Assembly: GCA_905373795.1 (NCBI GenBank)
Contig: CAJPUO010000004.1
Span: 1 to 64,000 of the forward strand
DNA: 64,000 nt
Source: Candidatus Saccharimonadota bacterium
Lineage (GTDB): Bacteria; Patescibacteriota; Saccharimonadia; Saccharimonadales; Saccharimonadaceae
Reading direction: 5' to 3'
How positions within the stretch are numbered: position 1 is the stretch's first letter; each line of letters opens with the position of its first letter. Below the pieces are notes generated by a model that saw only the letters and a list, made by a program, of their open reading frames with translations, was not told where the DNA came from and made no database searches. A program made the position numbers and the translations under genes. Shown in pieces: positions 6,914 through 16,583 of the stretch.

Positions 6914-9900
6914 GTGGCAAAAAAACCATCCACAAGCAGCGATCGCGTCTATTTCACCTCTGGTGATAACGCCCTGCCGCTGCCAAACCTAATCGCTCAC
7001 CAAAAAGATTCTTGGCGCTGGTTCGTCGAGGAAGGTTTGAGCGAAATATTTTCAGAAATTAATCCAATCGATGACTACACTGGTCAAAAATTGTCGCTAA
7101 GATTTGGCAAATATTATTTTGGCGAGCCAAAATCCACCGACCAGTTTGCTAAAGAGAATAACTTGACATTTGAAGCGCCGCTGCACGCCACGGTGGAATT
7201 GACCAATAAAACCTCCGGCGTGGTTGAGGAGCAGGAAATTTACCTGGGCGATTATCCGTGGATGACTGACCGCGGCACGTTCATTATTAACGGCACGGAG
7301 CGCGTGGTCGTTAGCCAGTTGATTCGCTCGGCGGGTGTGTTCTTTACGGCTGATACAATCAACGGAAGAAGATTCTACGGCGCTAAAATGATTCCAGGCC
7401 GCGGCGCTTGGCTGGAGTTGGAAACAGCACCAAACGGCGTAATTTACGTAAAAATTGACCGGCGGCGCAAGATGCCGATTACCACTCTGCTGCGAGCATT
7501 AGGCTATCCAAAAACCAGCGAAATTAAAGAACTATTTGCCGATATTGACGCCGGTGATGTGAAATATATCGAGGAGACGCTAGATAAAGACTCCGCCCGC
7601 GGCGCGAACGAAGCACTAATCGAGGTTTACCGCCGCCTGCGGCCGGGCGATTTGGCGACGGTCGATAACGCCCGCCAGATGATTGAGCGGATGTTCTTTG
7701 ATTTCAAACGGTTTGATTATTCCCGGGTTGGCCGTTACAAGCTAAACCAGCGCTTGGGCTTGGATGTATCCAACACGACTGAAAACCGCACATTCCAGAT
7801 GAGCGATTTGGTAGCAATTATCCGCGAGCTGATCCGGCTTAACAACACCCAGGAGGCAGCCGACGATATTGACTCGCTTAGCAACCGGCGTATTAAACTA
7901 GTCGGCGAATTGGTTGCCCGCCAGTTCCGCGTCGGTATGCTGCGCATGCAGCGCAACGCCATGGATCGGATGAGCGTGGCAGATTTGGAAAACGTTACGC
8001 CAAGCCAATTGATTAACGCCCGCCCAGTGGTCGCTGCAGTGCGTGAATTCTTTACCAGCTCGCAGCTGAGCCAGTTGATGGACGAGGTTAACCCGTTGTC
8101 AGAACTCAGCCACAAGCGCCGATTGAGCTCCATGGGACCTGGCGGTTTGAGCCGCGAGCGCGCTGGCTTCGACGTGCGCGACGCCCACCCAACGCACTAC
8201 GGCCGCATTTGTTCAGTGGAAACGCCGGAAGGCGCTAACGTCGGTCTGGTGCTGAACTTGGCGACCTATGCCAAGGTTAACGAATACGGATTTATTGAAA
8301 CGCCTTATCTTCGCGTCAAAGACGGCCGGGTGACCGACGAAATTGTCTACCTGGACGCCTCGCAGGAACTGGGCGAAGTCATCGCCGACGCTGGCGAAAT
8401 CCTGAACGAAGACGGCACCTTCCGCGATGAGCGCGTTAACGCCAGAAATAATATGCAGCCATCGCAAGTTGACGCCACTCAAGTCACTTTCATGGACGCA
8501 GCGCACCGCCAGATCTTAGGCTCAACCGCGGCATTAGTGCCATTTATCGAGAAGAACCGTATCGACCGGAGCTTGACCGGATCAAACATGCAGCGGCAGG
8601 CCGTGCCTTTGCTTATGCCGCAGCCAGCGACAGTCGGTACTGGCATCGAGCGCGACGTAGCAAAGAATAGCGGACATCTGATTTTAGCAGAAGCTGACGG
8701 CGAAGTTGTCAAGGCTGACGCTGATGAAGTTCATGTCAAATATGCCGACGGCGTTAAAATTTACGAATTGCGCCATTTTGTTAAGAATAATGACGACCGC
8801 TGCTATAACCAAAAAACGCGCGTTAACCGCGGCGACCGCGTAGAGAGAGGCGATGTCTTAATCGAGGGCGCATCAATCGCCGAGGGAGAAATCGCGCTGG
8901 GCCGCAACTTGCTGGTCGCTTTCATGCCATGGGGCGGCTACAACATGGACGACGCCGTGATTCTAAGCCGGCGCCTAGTACAGGACGACGAACTAACCAG
9001 TATCAATATTAAAGATTACAATGTTGAAGTCCGCGAAACCAAGCTGGGGCCGGAAATCGTCACCCGCGACATTCCGAACGTATCGGAAGACAGCCTGCGC
9101 CACTTGGATGAAAACGGTATCGTGCAGATCGGTTCCGAAGTAAAAGCCGGCGACGTGCTGGTCGGTAAGATTACGCCGAAGGGCGAGCAGGAACTTTCTA
9201 GCGAAGAACGATTGCTACGGGCAATCTTCGGCGAGAAAGCTAAGGACGTACGCGATACGTCGCAGCGAATGAATAACGCAGGCGGCGGCAAAGTTGTCGG
9301 CGTCAAGATCTTTAGCCGGGAAAACGGCCACGAATTGAAGGCTGGCGTTCTAATGCAAATTCAGATCTTCGTCGCGCAGCTGCGCAAGATTAGCGTCGGC
9401 GACAAGATGGCAGGACGCCATGGCAATAAGGGCGTCGTCGCTAAGATTTTGCCAGTGGAAGACATGCCGTTCATGGAAGACGGTACGCCAGTTGACGTGA
9501 TTTTGAACCCGCTGGGCGTGCCAAGCCGCATGAACCTAGGCCAGCTGTTCGAAACGCACCTCGGCATGGCAGCCAGGGCTTTAGGCTACCGCGTAGCAAC
9601 GCCGTCGTTTAACGGTGTTAGCGACCAGCAAATTTCCGACGAACTGGAAAAAGCAGGTTTTGCCCGCGACGGCAAGAGCCAATTGTTTGACGGCCGCACT
9701 GGCGAAGCGTTTGAAGAGCGCACTACGGTCGGCGTCATGCACATGATCAAGCTGCACCACATGGTTTCCGACAAGATTCACGCGCGCTCGACCGGCCCGT
9801 ATACCATGGTCACCCAGCAGCCGCTCGGCGGCAAGGCTCAGAATGGCGGCCAGCGCCTCGGCGAAATGGAGGTTTGGGCACTGGAAGCTTACGGCGCTGC

Positions 9901-10276
9901 TTCGACGCTGCAAGAAATGCTAACCATCAAGTCCGACGATGTCTACGGCCGCGCTAAAGCGTACGAGTCGATTATTAAGAGCGAGCCAATTGTCGGGCCG
10001 AAACTGCCAGAATCGTTCAATGTGCTGGTCAAGGAATTGCAAGGATTAGGACTCAGGGTTGATTTAATTGACGATGACGATACGGTTGATGCTGAACATG
10101 TCATCGCTTCAAGCGGCCCAGCCGATAAAACCATACCGCAAACCGCAAGCGACGATGATGACGATGACGATGACGATCAAGTTTATCTGGACGAATCAGA
10201 TGATATCGGTGACATTGATGACGGCGTCAGCGTACAAGATATTGATGAAGTAGAAGAAATAAAGGAGGAGGCGTAA
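6914..10276 (+). CDS. rpoB: RNA polymerase beta subunit
   Basis: About 1120 residues. The catalytic core of transcription together with RpoC. Recognisable blocks are the rifampicin-region sequence SSQLSQLMDEVNPLSELSHK, GPGGLSRERAGFDVRD, HPTHYGRICSVETPEGANVG, GDKMAGRHGNKGV, and GGKAQNGGQRLGEMEVWALE at the C-terminus. I prefer the GTG at 6914 because GAGGAG (6897-6902) would overlap the alternative GTG at 6902. At the position of E. coli Asn518 in the rifampicin pocket there is Val. The protein ends with a very acidic tail of about 50 residues that includes a run of nine Asp. rpoC starts 1 nt after its stop. Confidence 0.98.
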   Translation: MAKKPSTSSDRVYFTSGDNALPLPNLIAHQKDSWRWFVEEGLSEIFSEINPIDDYTGQKLSLRFGKYYFGEPKSTDQFAKENNLTFEAPLHATVELTNKTSGVVEEQEIYLGDYPWMTDRGTFIINGTERVVVSQLIRSAGVFFTADTINGRRFYGAKMIPGRGAWLELETAPNGVIYVKIDRRRKMPITTLLRALGYPKTSEIKELFADIDAGDVKYIEETLDKDSARGANEALIEVYRRLRPGDLATVDNARQMIERMFFDFKRFDYSRVGRYKLNQRLGLDVSNTTENRTFQMSDLVAIIRELIRLNNTQEAADDIDSLSNRRIKLVGELVARQFRVGMLRMQRNAMDRMSVADLENVTPSQLINARPVVAAVREFFTSSQLSQLMDEVNPLSELSHKRRLSSMGPGGLSRERAGFDVRDAHPTHYGRICSVETPEGANVGLVLNLATYAKVNEYGFIETPYLRVKDGRVTDEIVYLDASQELGEVIADAGEILNEDGTFRDERVNARNNMQPSQVDATQVTFMDAAHRQILGSTAALVPFIEKNRIDRSLTGSNMQRQAVPLLMPQPATVGTGIERDVAKNSGHLILAEADGEVVKADADEVHVKYADGVKIYELRHFVKNNDDRCYNQKTRVNRGDRVERGDVLIEGASIAEGEIALGRNLLVAFMPWGGYNMDDAVILSRRLVQDDELTSINIKDYNVEVRETKLGPEIVTRDIPNVSEDSLRHLDENGIVQIGSEVKAGDVLVGKITPKGEQELSSEERLLRAIFGEKAKDVRDTSQRMNNAGGGKVVGVKIFSRENGHELKAGVLMQIQIFVAQLRKISVGDKMAGRHGNKGVVAKILPVEDMPFMEDGTPVDVILNPLGVPSRMNLGQLFETHLGMAARALGYRVATPSFNGVSDQQISDELEKAGFARDGKSQLFDGRTGEAFEERTTVGVMHMIKLHHMVSDKIHARSTGPYTMVTQQPLGGKAQNGGQRLGEMEVWALEAYGAASTLQEMLTIKSDDVYGRAKAYESIIKSEPIVGPKLPESFNVLVKELQGLGLRVDLIDDDDTVDAEHVIASSGPADKTIPQTASDDDDDDDDDQVYLDESDDIGDIDDGVSVQDIDEVEEIKEEA

Positions 10277-10277
10277 G

Positions 10278-13200
10278 ATGGCGCAATTTGCATTTAACGC
10301 CACAGGTATCAGCGATTTTAACGCAGTACGCTTGGTGGTTGCCAGCCCGGAAGATATCCTAAAATGGAGCCACGGCGAAGTCACTAAGCCGGAAACGATT
10401 AACTACCGCACCCAAAAGCCAGAGCGCGACGGCTTGTTCTGCGAGCGAATCTTTGGCCCGGTCAAGGATATCAATCCGCATGATTCCAAACTCAAAGGCG
10501 TTCGTTCGCGCGAAGCTGCCGTCGATAAAAACGGCGAACTAGTCACCAAATCAATTGTTCGCCGCGAGCGCATGGGCCACATTCAACTAGCCGCGCCAGT
10601 GGCGCACATCTGGTTTATGCGCGGCACACCGAGCGCCATGAGCCAACTGCTGGGCATGACGGTTCGTAACATTGAGAAAATCGTTTACTTTGCCACATAC
10701 GTTATTCTGAACGTCGACGAAGAAACTCGCGATCAATACCTGGCGGATTTGGAGGCAGAAACTGACCTAGCTCGTAAAGCCATTAAGCTCCGCTACGAAA
10801 AAATGGCGGAGGAGGACGGCGCTGATATCAAGCAGCTAGCCAAAGAGCAAAGCCGCGAAGTTGATGAGCTGGAAGAAAATTACATTGGTAAGAAATCTCA
10901 ATTGGAGAGCTTGAATAAGGGCGCGCTGATTTCAGAGACTGAATATCGCAATTTGCCGGAAGAATATGACGAGCTGATTGAGGTAGGCATGGGTGCGAGC
11001 GCAGTGAAGGCGCTGCTCGATGAAATCGACCTGCCGAAGCTCATCGCTAAATTGACCGAAGAAGCCGAGGGTGCGAAAGGCCAGCGGCAAAAGAAATTGC
11101 TCAAACGCCTGAAAATGCTGGAAAGTATGGAAACTGCCGGCATTAAGCCGTCCAGCCTATGCATGACCGTTCTGCCGGTGATTCCTCCGGATCTCCGCCC
11201 GATGGTGGCTCTAAGCGGCGGCCGGTTCGCGACATCAGACTTGAATGATCTATACCGCCGGATTATCAATCGTAATAACCGCTTGAAGAAGTTGGTTGAG
11301 CTGAACGCGCCGGAAGTGATTCAGCGTAATGAAAAGCGCATGCTACAGGAAGCAGTTGACGCTTTGATTGACAATTCAGCATCGCGTGGTCGCGCTGTCA
11401 GTTCGACTGGTGGTCGCCGTAGCTTGAAGAGCTTGAGCGACATGCTAAAGGGTAAGCAAGGCCGCTTCCGCCAGAACCTGCTCGGTAAACGCGTCGACTA
11501 TTCTGGCCGTTCGGTTATCGTGGTTGGTCCAAAATTGAAGATTCACCAATGCGGACTGCCGAAGCAAATGGCGCTGGAGCTATTCAAGCCGTTTGTTATC
11601 AGCTGGCTGATTAAGAATGAATTTGCCCATAATATACGTTCAGCTTCGCGCCTAATTGAGTCGGGCGAGGCAGTAGTTTGGGATGCTCTTGATTCAGCAA
11701 TTGAAGGTAAGTACGTACTACTTAACCGCGCGCCAAGTTTGCACCGCTTGTCAATTCAGGCCTTCCAGCCAGTTCTGGTTGAAGGCAAGGCAATTCAATT
11801 GCACCCGCTGGTGGCGAACGGATTTAACGCCGATTACGATGGCGACCAGATGGCGGTTCACTTGCCGCTAAGTAAGGAAGCGCAAGCCGAGGCGCGCGAC
11901 CTGATGAGCGCCACCAACAACCTGCTGAAACCTGCCGACGGTTCGCCGGTGCTTAACATCAGCCAGGACATCGTGCTGGGCAACTATTACTTAACCTACG
12001 ACAAGCCAGCCGCGCAAACCGATAAGATCAAATCGTACAGCTCGGTTTACGAAGCCGAAATGGCATATGACAACGGCGTAATTCATTTGCAAACGCCAAT
12101 TCGTATTTTCGCCAAAGGCGCGATACGCGACACAACGCTGGGCCGCGTCTTCTTCAATGAAATGCTGCCGGAGGATTTTCCGTACGACAATAATGTCCAG
12201 TCAAAGAAACAATTGAAGAAAGTTTTGGCACAAATATTTAACAAATACGGCGCCGAGGAAACTGCCAAAATCGCCGATCGCATGAAAGGCCAAGCCTTCC
12301 GCTTTGCTACGACTGCTGCCGTGTCTACCGGCAAGGACGACTATTTGCACTTTGATGAGATTGCCGAATTCGTAGCAGAAGGCGACGCTCGAACTGCATT
12401 AATTTCCGATCAATACGATCAAGGTTTGGTGACCGAAGACGAGCGCTACAATCTGACTGTTGCCAATTGGCGCGGCATCGACGGCAAGATTTCCAACTTC
12501 TTGCAGAGCCAGTTACAACACATGGACACCAGCATCTCGGTGATGGTTAACTCCGGCGCCCGCGGCGATATCTCCAACGTGAAGCTCGCCAGCGCCATGA
12601 TCGGCATTCAGGTGGATGCCGCCAACCGCGAAATTGAGCTGCCAATTCGCTCCAGCTACAAGCACGGCTTGTCTAGCCTGGAGGCGTTCGTGGCAACTCG
12701 CGGCGCGCGCAAGGGCTTGATCGATACGGCACTTAAGACTGCCGACTCAGGTTATCTGACGCGGCGTTTGGTTGACGTGGCGCAAGACGTCTTTACGGTT
12801 GAAGATGAAGCTGGCGACGACGAAGGATTTGCTATTTATCGTTCGGAAACCGAAGAGACAATGATCGACTTCTCGAACCGCTTGGCGGGCCGTTACACTG
12901 CTGAAGATGTGCCGGGCCATATCAATAAGAACGAATTGATTACTCGAGAGATTGCCGACTCAATTGACGACGATGAAAGTATCCAGAGCGTTAAAATTCA
13001 ATCAGTCTTGTCAACCAACAACCTCAACGGCATTCCGCAGCGCAGCTACGGCGTCGACATGTCAACTGGTGCGCTAGTAGACAAGGCGCAGCCAGTCGGC
13101 GTCATCGCCGCACAATCGGTCGGCGAACCAGGCACCCAGCTGACGCTAAACACATTCCACAGTTCTGGCGTCGGCGGCTCCGACATCACCCAGGGTCTGC

Positions 13201-14123
13201 CACGCGTCGAAGAATTGTTCGAGGCGCGCACACCAAAGGGTCAGGCGTTTGTTACGGAAATTGCTGGCCTGGTCGACGTTTGGGAAGATGGCAAGAAATA
13301 CATCGTCCAGGTTACGCCAGAGTCCGGCAAAGTTGAGCGCTTGCCATTAGACGGTCGAACCATCATGGTCAAGGCTGGTTCAAGCGTCAAGGCTGGCGAC
13401 GTATTGGCAACTGGCGAAGGCGACACTCGCCCGCTCATCGCACCATTTGACGGTGTGGTCGAGGCGGCTGAGGACACCTTAGTCATCGCTGCTGAGGCTG
13501 GCGCGCCGGCTCGCTACGAAATCCCAGGCACCATGCAGTTGGTTGTCAAAGCCAATGACGTTGTCGAGGCTGGCGACCGCTTGACGGCTGGTTCATTGAA
13601 CTTGCACGACTTGATGCGACTGAAGGGTGTCGAAGCCACACAGCGCTACATCATCAACGAAGTGCTGCGCATTTACGCCGCTCAGGGTCAAGATGTGGCC
13701 GACAAGCACCTGGAGATCATCGTTCGACAGATGTTCAGCCGCGTCCAAATCGAAGATGCGGGTGATAGCGACTTCGTGACTGGTGACATCGTCTCTAAGG
13801 CTGCGGTGGTGAACACCAACAAGCAACTGGCGGCTGAGGGTAAAAATCTCATCAGTTACACTCAGTTGCTGCTCGGCATCACCAAGGTGTCCATCTGGAG
13901 CGATTCGTGGCTATCTGCTGCGTCCTTCCAGGACACTACTCGCGTGCTGATCAACGCTGCCGTATCTGGCCGCGCTGACCACTTGCATGGCCTCAAAGAA
14001 AACGTCATCATCGGCCGCAAGATTCCAGTAGGAACGGGCGCTGTTGAAGAAACGGAAACCGATGAGCCAAGCGAGGACGAGTTTGCCGACAACCAAGAAG
14101 AGGAATTAGCTGTAGCCGTATAA
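10278..14123 (+). CDS. rpoC: RNA polymerase beta' subunit without either zinc site
   Basis: 1281 residues with the catalytic loop [16 protein letters not shown], the bridge and trigger regions, and [20 protein letters not shown]. The N-terminal zinc ribbon, normally four Cys between [10 protein letters not shown] and VRRERMGH, is present as a segment of similar length with no Cys in it (residues about 64-88). The second zinc site is also empty: the first Cys position reads EDEAGD (residue 845 is Ala) and the C-x6-C-x2-C cluster reads [14 protein letters not shown] (residues about 912-925). A GGAGGAGG site precedes the ATG. A strong terminator follows. The function is certain; the loss of zinc ligands is directly visible. 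Confidence 0.98.
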   Translation: MAQFAFNATGISDFNAVRLVVASPEDILKWSHGEVTKPETINYRTQKPERDGLFCERIFGPVKDINPHDSKLKGVRSREAAVDKNGELVTKSIVRRERMGHIQLAAPVAHIWFMRGTPSAMSQLLGMTVRNIEKIVYFATYVILNVDEETRDQYLADLEAETDLARKAIKLRYEKMAEEDGADIKQLAKEQSREVDELEENYIGKKSQLESLNKGALISETEYRNLPEEYDELIEVGMGASAVKALLDEIDLPKLIAKLTEEAEGAKGQRQKKLLKRLKMLESMETAGIKPSSLCMTVLPVIPPDLRPMVALSGGRFATSDLNDLYRRIINRNNRLKKLVELNAPEVIQRNEKRMLQEAVDALIDNSASRGRAVSSTGGRRSLKSLSDMLKGKQGRFRQNLLGKRVDYSGRSVIVVGPKLKIHQCGLPKQMALELFKPFVISWLIKNEFAHNIRSASRLIESGEAVVWDALDSAIEGKYVLLNRAPSLHRLSIQAFQPVLVEGKAIQLHPLVANGFNADYDGDQMAVHLPLSKEAQAEARDLMSATNNLLKPADGSPVLNISQDIVLGNYYLTYDKPAAQTDKIKSYSSVYEAEMAYDNGVIHLQTPIRIFAKGAIRDTTLGRVFFNEMLPEDFPYDNNVQSKKQLKKVLAQIFNKYGAEETAKIADRMKGQAFRFATTAAVSTGKDDYLHFDEIAEFVAEGDARTALISDQYDQGLVTEDERYNLTVANWRGIDGKISNFLQSQLQHMDTSISVMVNSGARGDISNVKLASAMIGIQVDAANREIELPIRSSYKHGLSSLEAFVATRGARKGLIDTALKTADSGYLTRRLVDVAQDVFTVEDEAGDDEGFAIYRSETEETMIDFSNRLAGRYTAEDVPGHINKNELITREIADSIDDDESIQSVKIQSVLSTNNLNGIPQRSYGVDMSTGALVDKAQPVGVIAAQSVGEPGTQLTLNTFHSSGVGGSDITQGLPRVEELFEARTPKGQAFVTEIAGLVDVWEDGKKYIVQVTPESGKVERLPLDGRTIMVKAGSSVKAGDVLATGEGDTRPLIAPFDGVVEAAEDTLVIAAEAGAPARYEIPGTMQLVVKANDVVEAGDRLTAGSLNLHDLMRLKGVEATQRYIINEVLRIYAAQGQDVADKHLEIIVRQMFSRVQIEDAGDSDFVTGDIVSKAAVVNTNKQLAAEGKNLISYTQLLLGITKVSIWSDSWLSAASFQDTTRVLINAAVSGRADHLHGLKENVIIGRKIPVGTGAVEETETDEPSEDEFADNQEEELAVAV

Positions 14124-14145
14124 GCCAGCCAGCCTTCTTTCTCAG

Positions 14146-14176
14146 AAACCGCTCCAGTAGTTACGGAGCGGTTTTT
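14146..14176 (+). terminator. rpoBC terminator
   Basis: Perfect 10-bp stem AAACCGCTCC / GGAGCGGTTT with a 9-nt loop, ending in a T tract. Confidence 0.9.
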
Positions 14177-14205
14177 AACACGACGGCACAGCAGACAATA
14201 TTCGC

Positions 14206-14234
14206 TTGACAAATAAATATTATCTTGATTTATT
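14206..14234 (+). promoter_or_regulatory. Promoter of the alpha/beta hydrolase gene
   Basis: TTGACA (14206-14211), a 17-bp spacer ending in TGA, and a weak -10 TTTATT (14229-14234). The expected start site nearly coincides with the ATG at 14243. Confidence 0.55.
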
Positions 14235-14242
14235 GTAGGAAT

Positions 14243-15247
14243 ATGCGTGAAGTATTCATATCAGAGACTATACCTAAAAAAGATTGGCAGCAAACACCGC
14301 CGCCAGACGGCTGGGATAAGGTTATTTGTGGCAGAATAAAAGCCGACAACGGTCTGGGGATCTATATAGCTGATGCCCGCCAGATAGACGACCCCAGAGA
14401 AAACGATAGAAACACGACTGTCATTTTACCCCCATGGGCGGACGGCACGTACCATAATCCTATATCCCAGGCTCGAGCGAAAGTTACCGCAGCGCTGGAG
14501 AATGGGTTAGTGATATACGTAGACAATCCAGGAGTTGAGCTTGAAACGCCGCGCATGGATAGAGATGTCCGCTGGGCGCTTTGTCAAGGTAATTTCGAAC
14601 CTGGCGCCGTAGAGCAGTGGGATGCTATCAGCCAAGCACTAGACGGTGCTGGCTTGGATTTTAACGCAATTAACCGCGTTATAGGCTATTCGCTTGGCGC
14701 GCACGTTGCGGCGGCGATTGCCCGGACTGCGCCGGGGGAAGTGTATCTGGATCGGCTCGATTTATGGGAAGCGGCTGGTCTTAGTGAGGATTATAAAAAC
14801 GGCTTGTCTGGTTTCTGTAAATTTGTTGGCAATTTCCTGCAGCACGGCAGCGACCAATGTCCAGAGATATTACAAATGAATCCTAATTGGGCAGCTGAAC
14901 TACGCGAAGTTGACCTCAAATCTACCTTAGCCAAGCTTGCTATTCGCCGAACAGCTGGGATGGCGTGCTACCCGATAGCGATCAACCGCCATGACATCGC
15001 GGAAACAATCGTTGAAGCGAAAGTTAGAAAAAATCCCGCAATCGACGGCGATACAACGGTGACTGTCTTAAACGGCACGGAAAGCTTGATTAGCCCCAGC
15101 AGTTGCAACGACCGCTTAGCACAGCGCCTAGCTCATGCCGGATTAAAGATCGCCAGATTTGAATCAGAGGGCGGCGTCCACGCCTCGCAGGATAATCTAG
15201 GCTGGTGGTCTGATGTGCAGCAGCAAGTTGCTGCCAGAATTTCATAG
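14243..15247 (+). CDS. Alpha/beta hydrolase-like protein
   Basis: About 334 residues from the ATG at 14243. A nucleophile elbow GYSLGAHVAAAIA sits near residue 150 and a late VHAS near residue 315 could supply the catalytic His; the intervening acid is not obvious. Alpha/beta hydrolases cleave esters, amides or lipids; no substrate can be inferred. There is no signal peptide, so it is probably cytoplasmic. AGGA lies close to the ATG, but the promoter position suggests a nearly leaderless mRNA. It is monocistronic, with the rpoBC terminator before it and the rpsL leader after it. Confidence 0.6.
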   Translation: MREVFISETIPKKDWQQTPPPDGWDKVICGRIKADNGLGIYIADARQIDDPRENDRNTTVILPPWADGTYHNPISQARAKVTAALENGLVIYVDNPGVELETPRMDRDVRWALCQGNFEPGAVEQWDAISQALDGAGLDFNAINRVIGYSLGAHVAAAIARTAPGEVYLDRLDLWEAAGLSEDYKNGLSGFCKFVGNFLQHGSDQCPEILQMNPNWAAELREVDLKSTLAKLAIRRTAGMACYPIAINRHDIAETIVEAKVRKNPAIDGDTTVTVLNGTESLISPSSCNDRLAQRLAHAGLKIARFESEGGVHASQDNLGWWSDVQQQVAARIS

Positions 15248-15301
15248 CTCCGCTGCTGGTAAAACAACGTCTTTCGCTAACAATTTTTTAGATTTTTTGG
15301 A

Positions 15302-15330
15302 TAGCAATCTTACCCAAAGTGTGCTATAAT
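15302..15330 (+). promoter_or_regulatory. rpsL-rpsG promoter
   Basis: An extended -10 box TGC-TATAAT (TATAAT 15325-15330) with a weak -35 TAGCAA (15302-15307) 17 bp upstream. Confidence 0.65.
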
Positions 15331-15336
15331 AGAAGT

Positions 15337-15544
15337 AGAGTTTCCTCTTTTCGGAGCGCGCGGTGGTTTGAATGTGTACACACCAAATGCTCGGCAGAAA
15401 AGGTATAGACACGGGGCGGAGTTGCTGAATCCAAGCCGTAGGCGCTAAGAGAAGCTGGTTTTTGCGTGTAAACGCCGCCGCCAGCCCACTCTGCGCCACC
15501 AGGCGAATTGCCATAAATCACTAAATCAACCAAGGAGAAATTGG
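15337..15544 (+). promoter_or_regulatory. Structured 5' leader of rpsL-rpsG
   Basis: About 208 nt of untranslated RNA precede rpsL. It can form several hairpins, including GCTGG...CCAGC enclosing GCGT-GTAA-ACGC in its second half. Ribosomal protein operons are commonly autoregulated by S7 or S12 binding to such leaders; that role here is an inference. An 18-codon reading frame starting near 15371 has no ribosome-binding site and is not called. Confidence 0.45.
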
Positions 15545-15958
15545 ATGCCAACAATCAACCAATTGGTGCGCAAACCGCGCCAAACGGCTAAGAAAAAGTC
15601 CAAGTCGCCAGCACTGGGTCGCATTCACAACGCCCTGAAAACGCGTTACTACGACCAGAATGCACCGCTCAAACGTGGCGTGTGTGTACGCGTGACGACC
15701 AAGACGCCAAAGAAACCAAACTCAGCTTTGCGTAAAGTTGCCCGCGTGAAACTAAACAACGGCTACGAAGTCTGGGCTTACATCGGCGGTGAAGGTCACA
15801 ACTTACAGGAGCATGCTGTGGTCTTGATCCGCGGCGGCCGCGTGCCTGACCTTCCAGGTGTGCGTTATCACATCGTCCGCGGTGCGTTGGACCTCCAGGG
15901 TGTCAACAACCGCAAGCGGGGCCGCTCGAAGTACGGTACCAAGAAAGGGGATAAGTAA
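15545..15958 (+). CDS. rpsL: Ribosomal protein S12
   Basis: 137 residues, small-subunit protein of the decoding centre. The signatures are [11 protein letters not shown] at the N-terminus, [18 protein letters not shown], and [20 protein letters not shown]. The Lys of TPKKPNSA, mutated in streptomycin-resistant bacteria, is unchanged. It has a good AAGGAG site 8 nt upstream and is followed 2 nt later by rpsG, the usual str-operon order; fusA is displaced about 3 kb downstream by a protease gene. Confidence 0.99.
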   Translation: MPTINQLVRKPRQTAKKKSKSPALGRIHNALKTRYYDQNAPLKRGVCVRVTTKTPKKPNSALRKVARVKLNNGYEVWAYIGGEGHNLQEHAVVLIRGGRVPDLPGVRYHIVRGALDLQGVNNRKRGRSKYGTKKGDK

Positions 15959-15960
15959 TC

Positions 15961-16440
15961 ATGCCTCGTAAAGTGACCAAGAAACTACAACGTGAACTTA
16001 AGCCTGACCGCCGCTACCAGAGCGTGCTGGTGCAGCGCCTGATCAACAAGTCAATGCTGGACGGCAAAAAGTTGGCAGCTGAACGTGCTGTCTACACCGC
16101 ACTGGAAACTGCTGCTAAAAAATTGGATTCAGAAGACCCATTGGCAGTGTTTGAGAAAGCCTTGAAAAACGTCAGTCCAAACTTTGAAGTGAAGAGCCGC
16201 CGTGTCGGTGGTGCTAACTACCAAATTCCGTTCCCAGTTCAGGGACATCGGCAGTTGCACTACGCGTTCAGCTGGCTGGTGCAATCAGCCCGCGCTCGCA
16301 GCGGTATGCCATACTCACAGCGTTTGGCGCTGGAAATCGTTGACGCCTACAACGAAGCTGGTGCTGCCTTCAAGAAGAAGGAAGACACCCACAAGATGGC
16401 CGAAGCCAACCGCGCCTTTGCACACTTTGCTCGCGGCTAA
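15961..16440 (+). CDS. rpsG: Ribosomal protein S7
   Basis: 159 residues, the 16S rRNA 3'-major-domain assembly protein. Clear signatures are PRKVTKK, VQRLINKSMLDGKK, VSPNFEVKSRRVGGANYQIP, and a C-terminal part with KKKEDTHKMAEANRAFAHFA. Two nucleotides separate it from rpsL. A terminator follows about 100 nt downstream. No anomalies are seen. Confidence 0.99.
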   Translation: MPRKVTKKLQRELKPDRRYQSVLVQRLINKSMLDGKKLAAERAVYTALETAAKKLDSEDPLAVFEKALKNVSPNFEVKSRRVGGANYQIPFPVQGHRQLHYAFSWLVQSARARSGMPYSQRLALEIVDAYNEAGAAFKKKEDTHKMAEANRAFAHFARG

Positions 16441-16537
16441 TTTCGGCAAAATCTGGCGAAGAATTTCCCTGGATTAGGTTCATCTGACGCCCAGTTTCAA
16501 GGTAAGTCAAATTCGCCGAAATAATACCGAATAAACT

Positions 16538-16569
16538 AAGAAATCGCTCTATAAAAGGGCGATTTCTTG
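16538..16569 (+). terminator. rpsL-rpsG terminator overlapping the next promoter
   Basis: AAGAAATCGC pairs with GCGATTTCTT across a short loop. The -10 box TATAAT of the next gene (16571-16576) begins directly after the stem, so stop and start signals are packed into about 40 nt. Confidence 0.8.
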
Positions 16570-16583
16570 ATATAATAAAGCTT

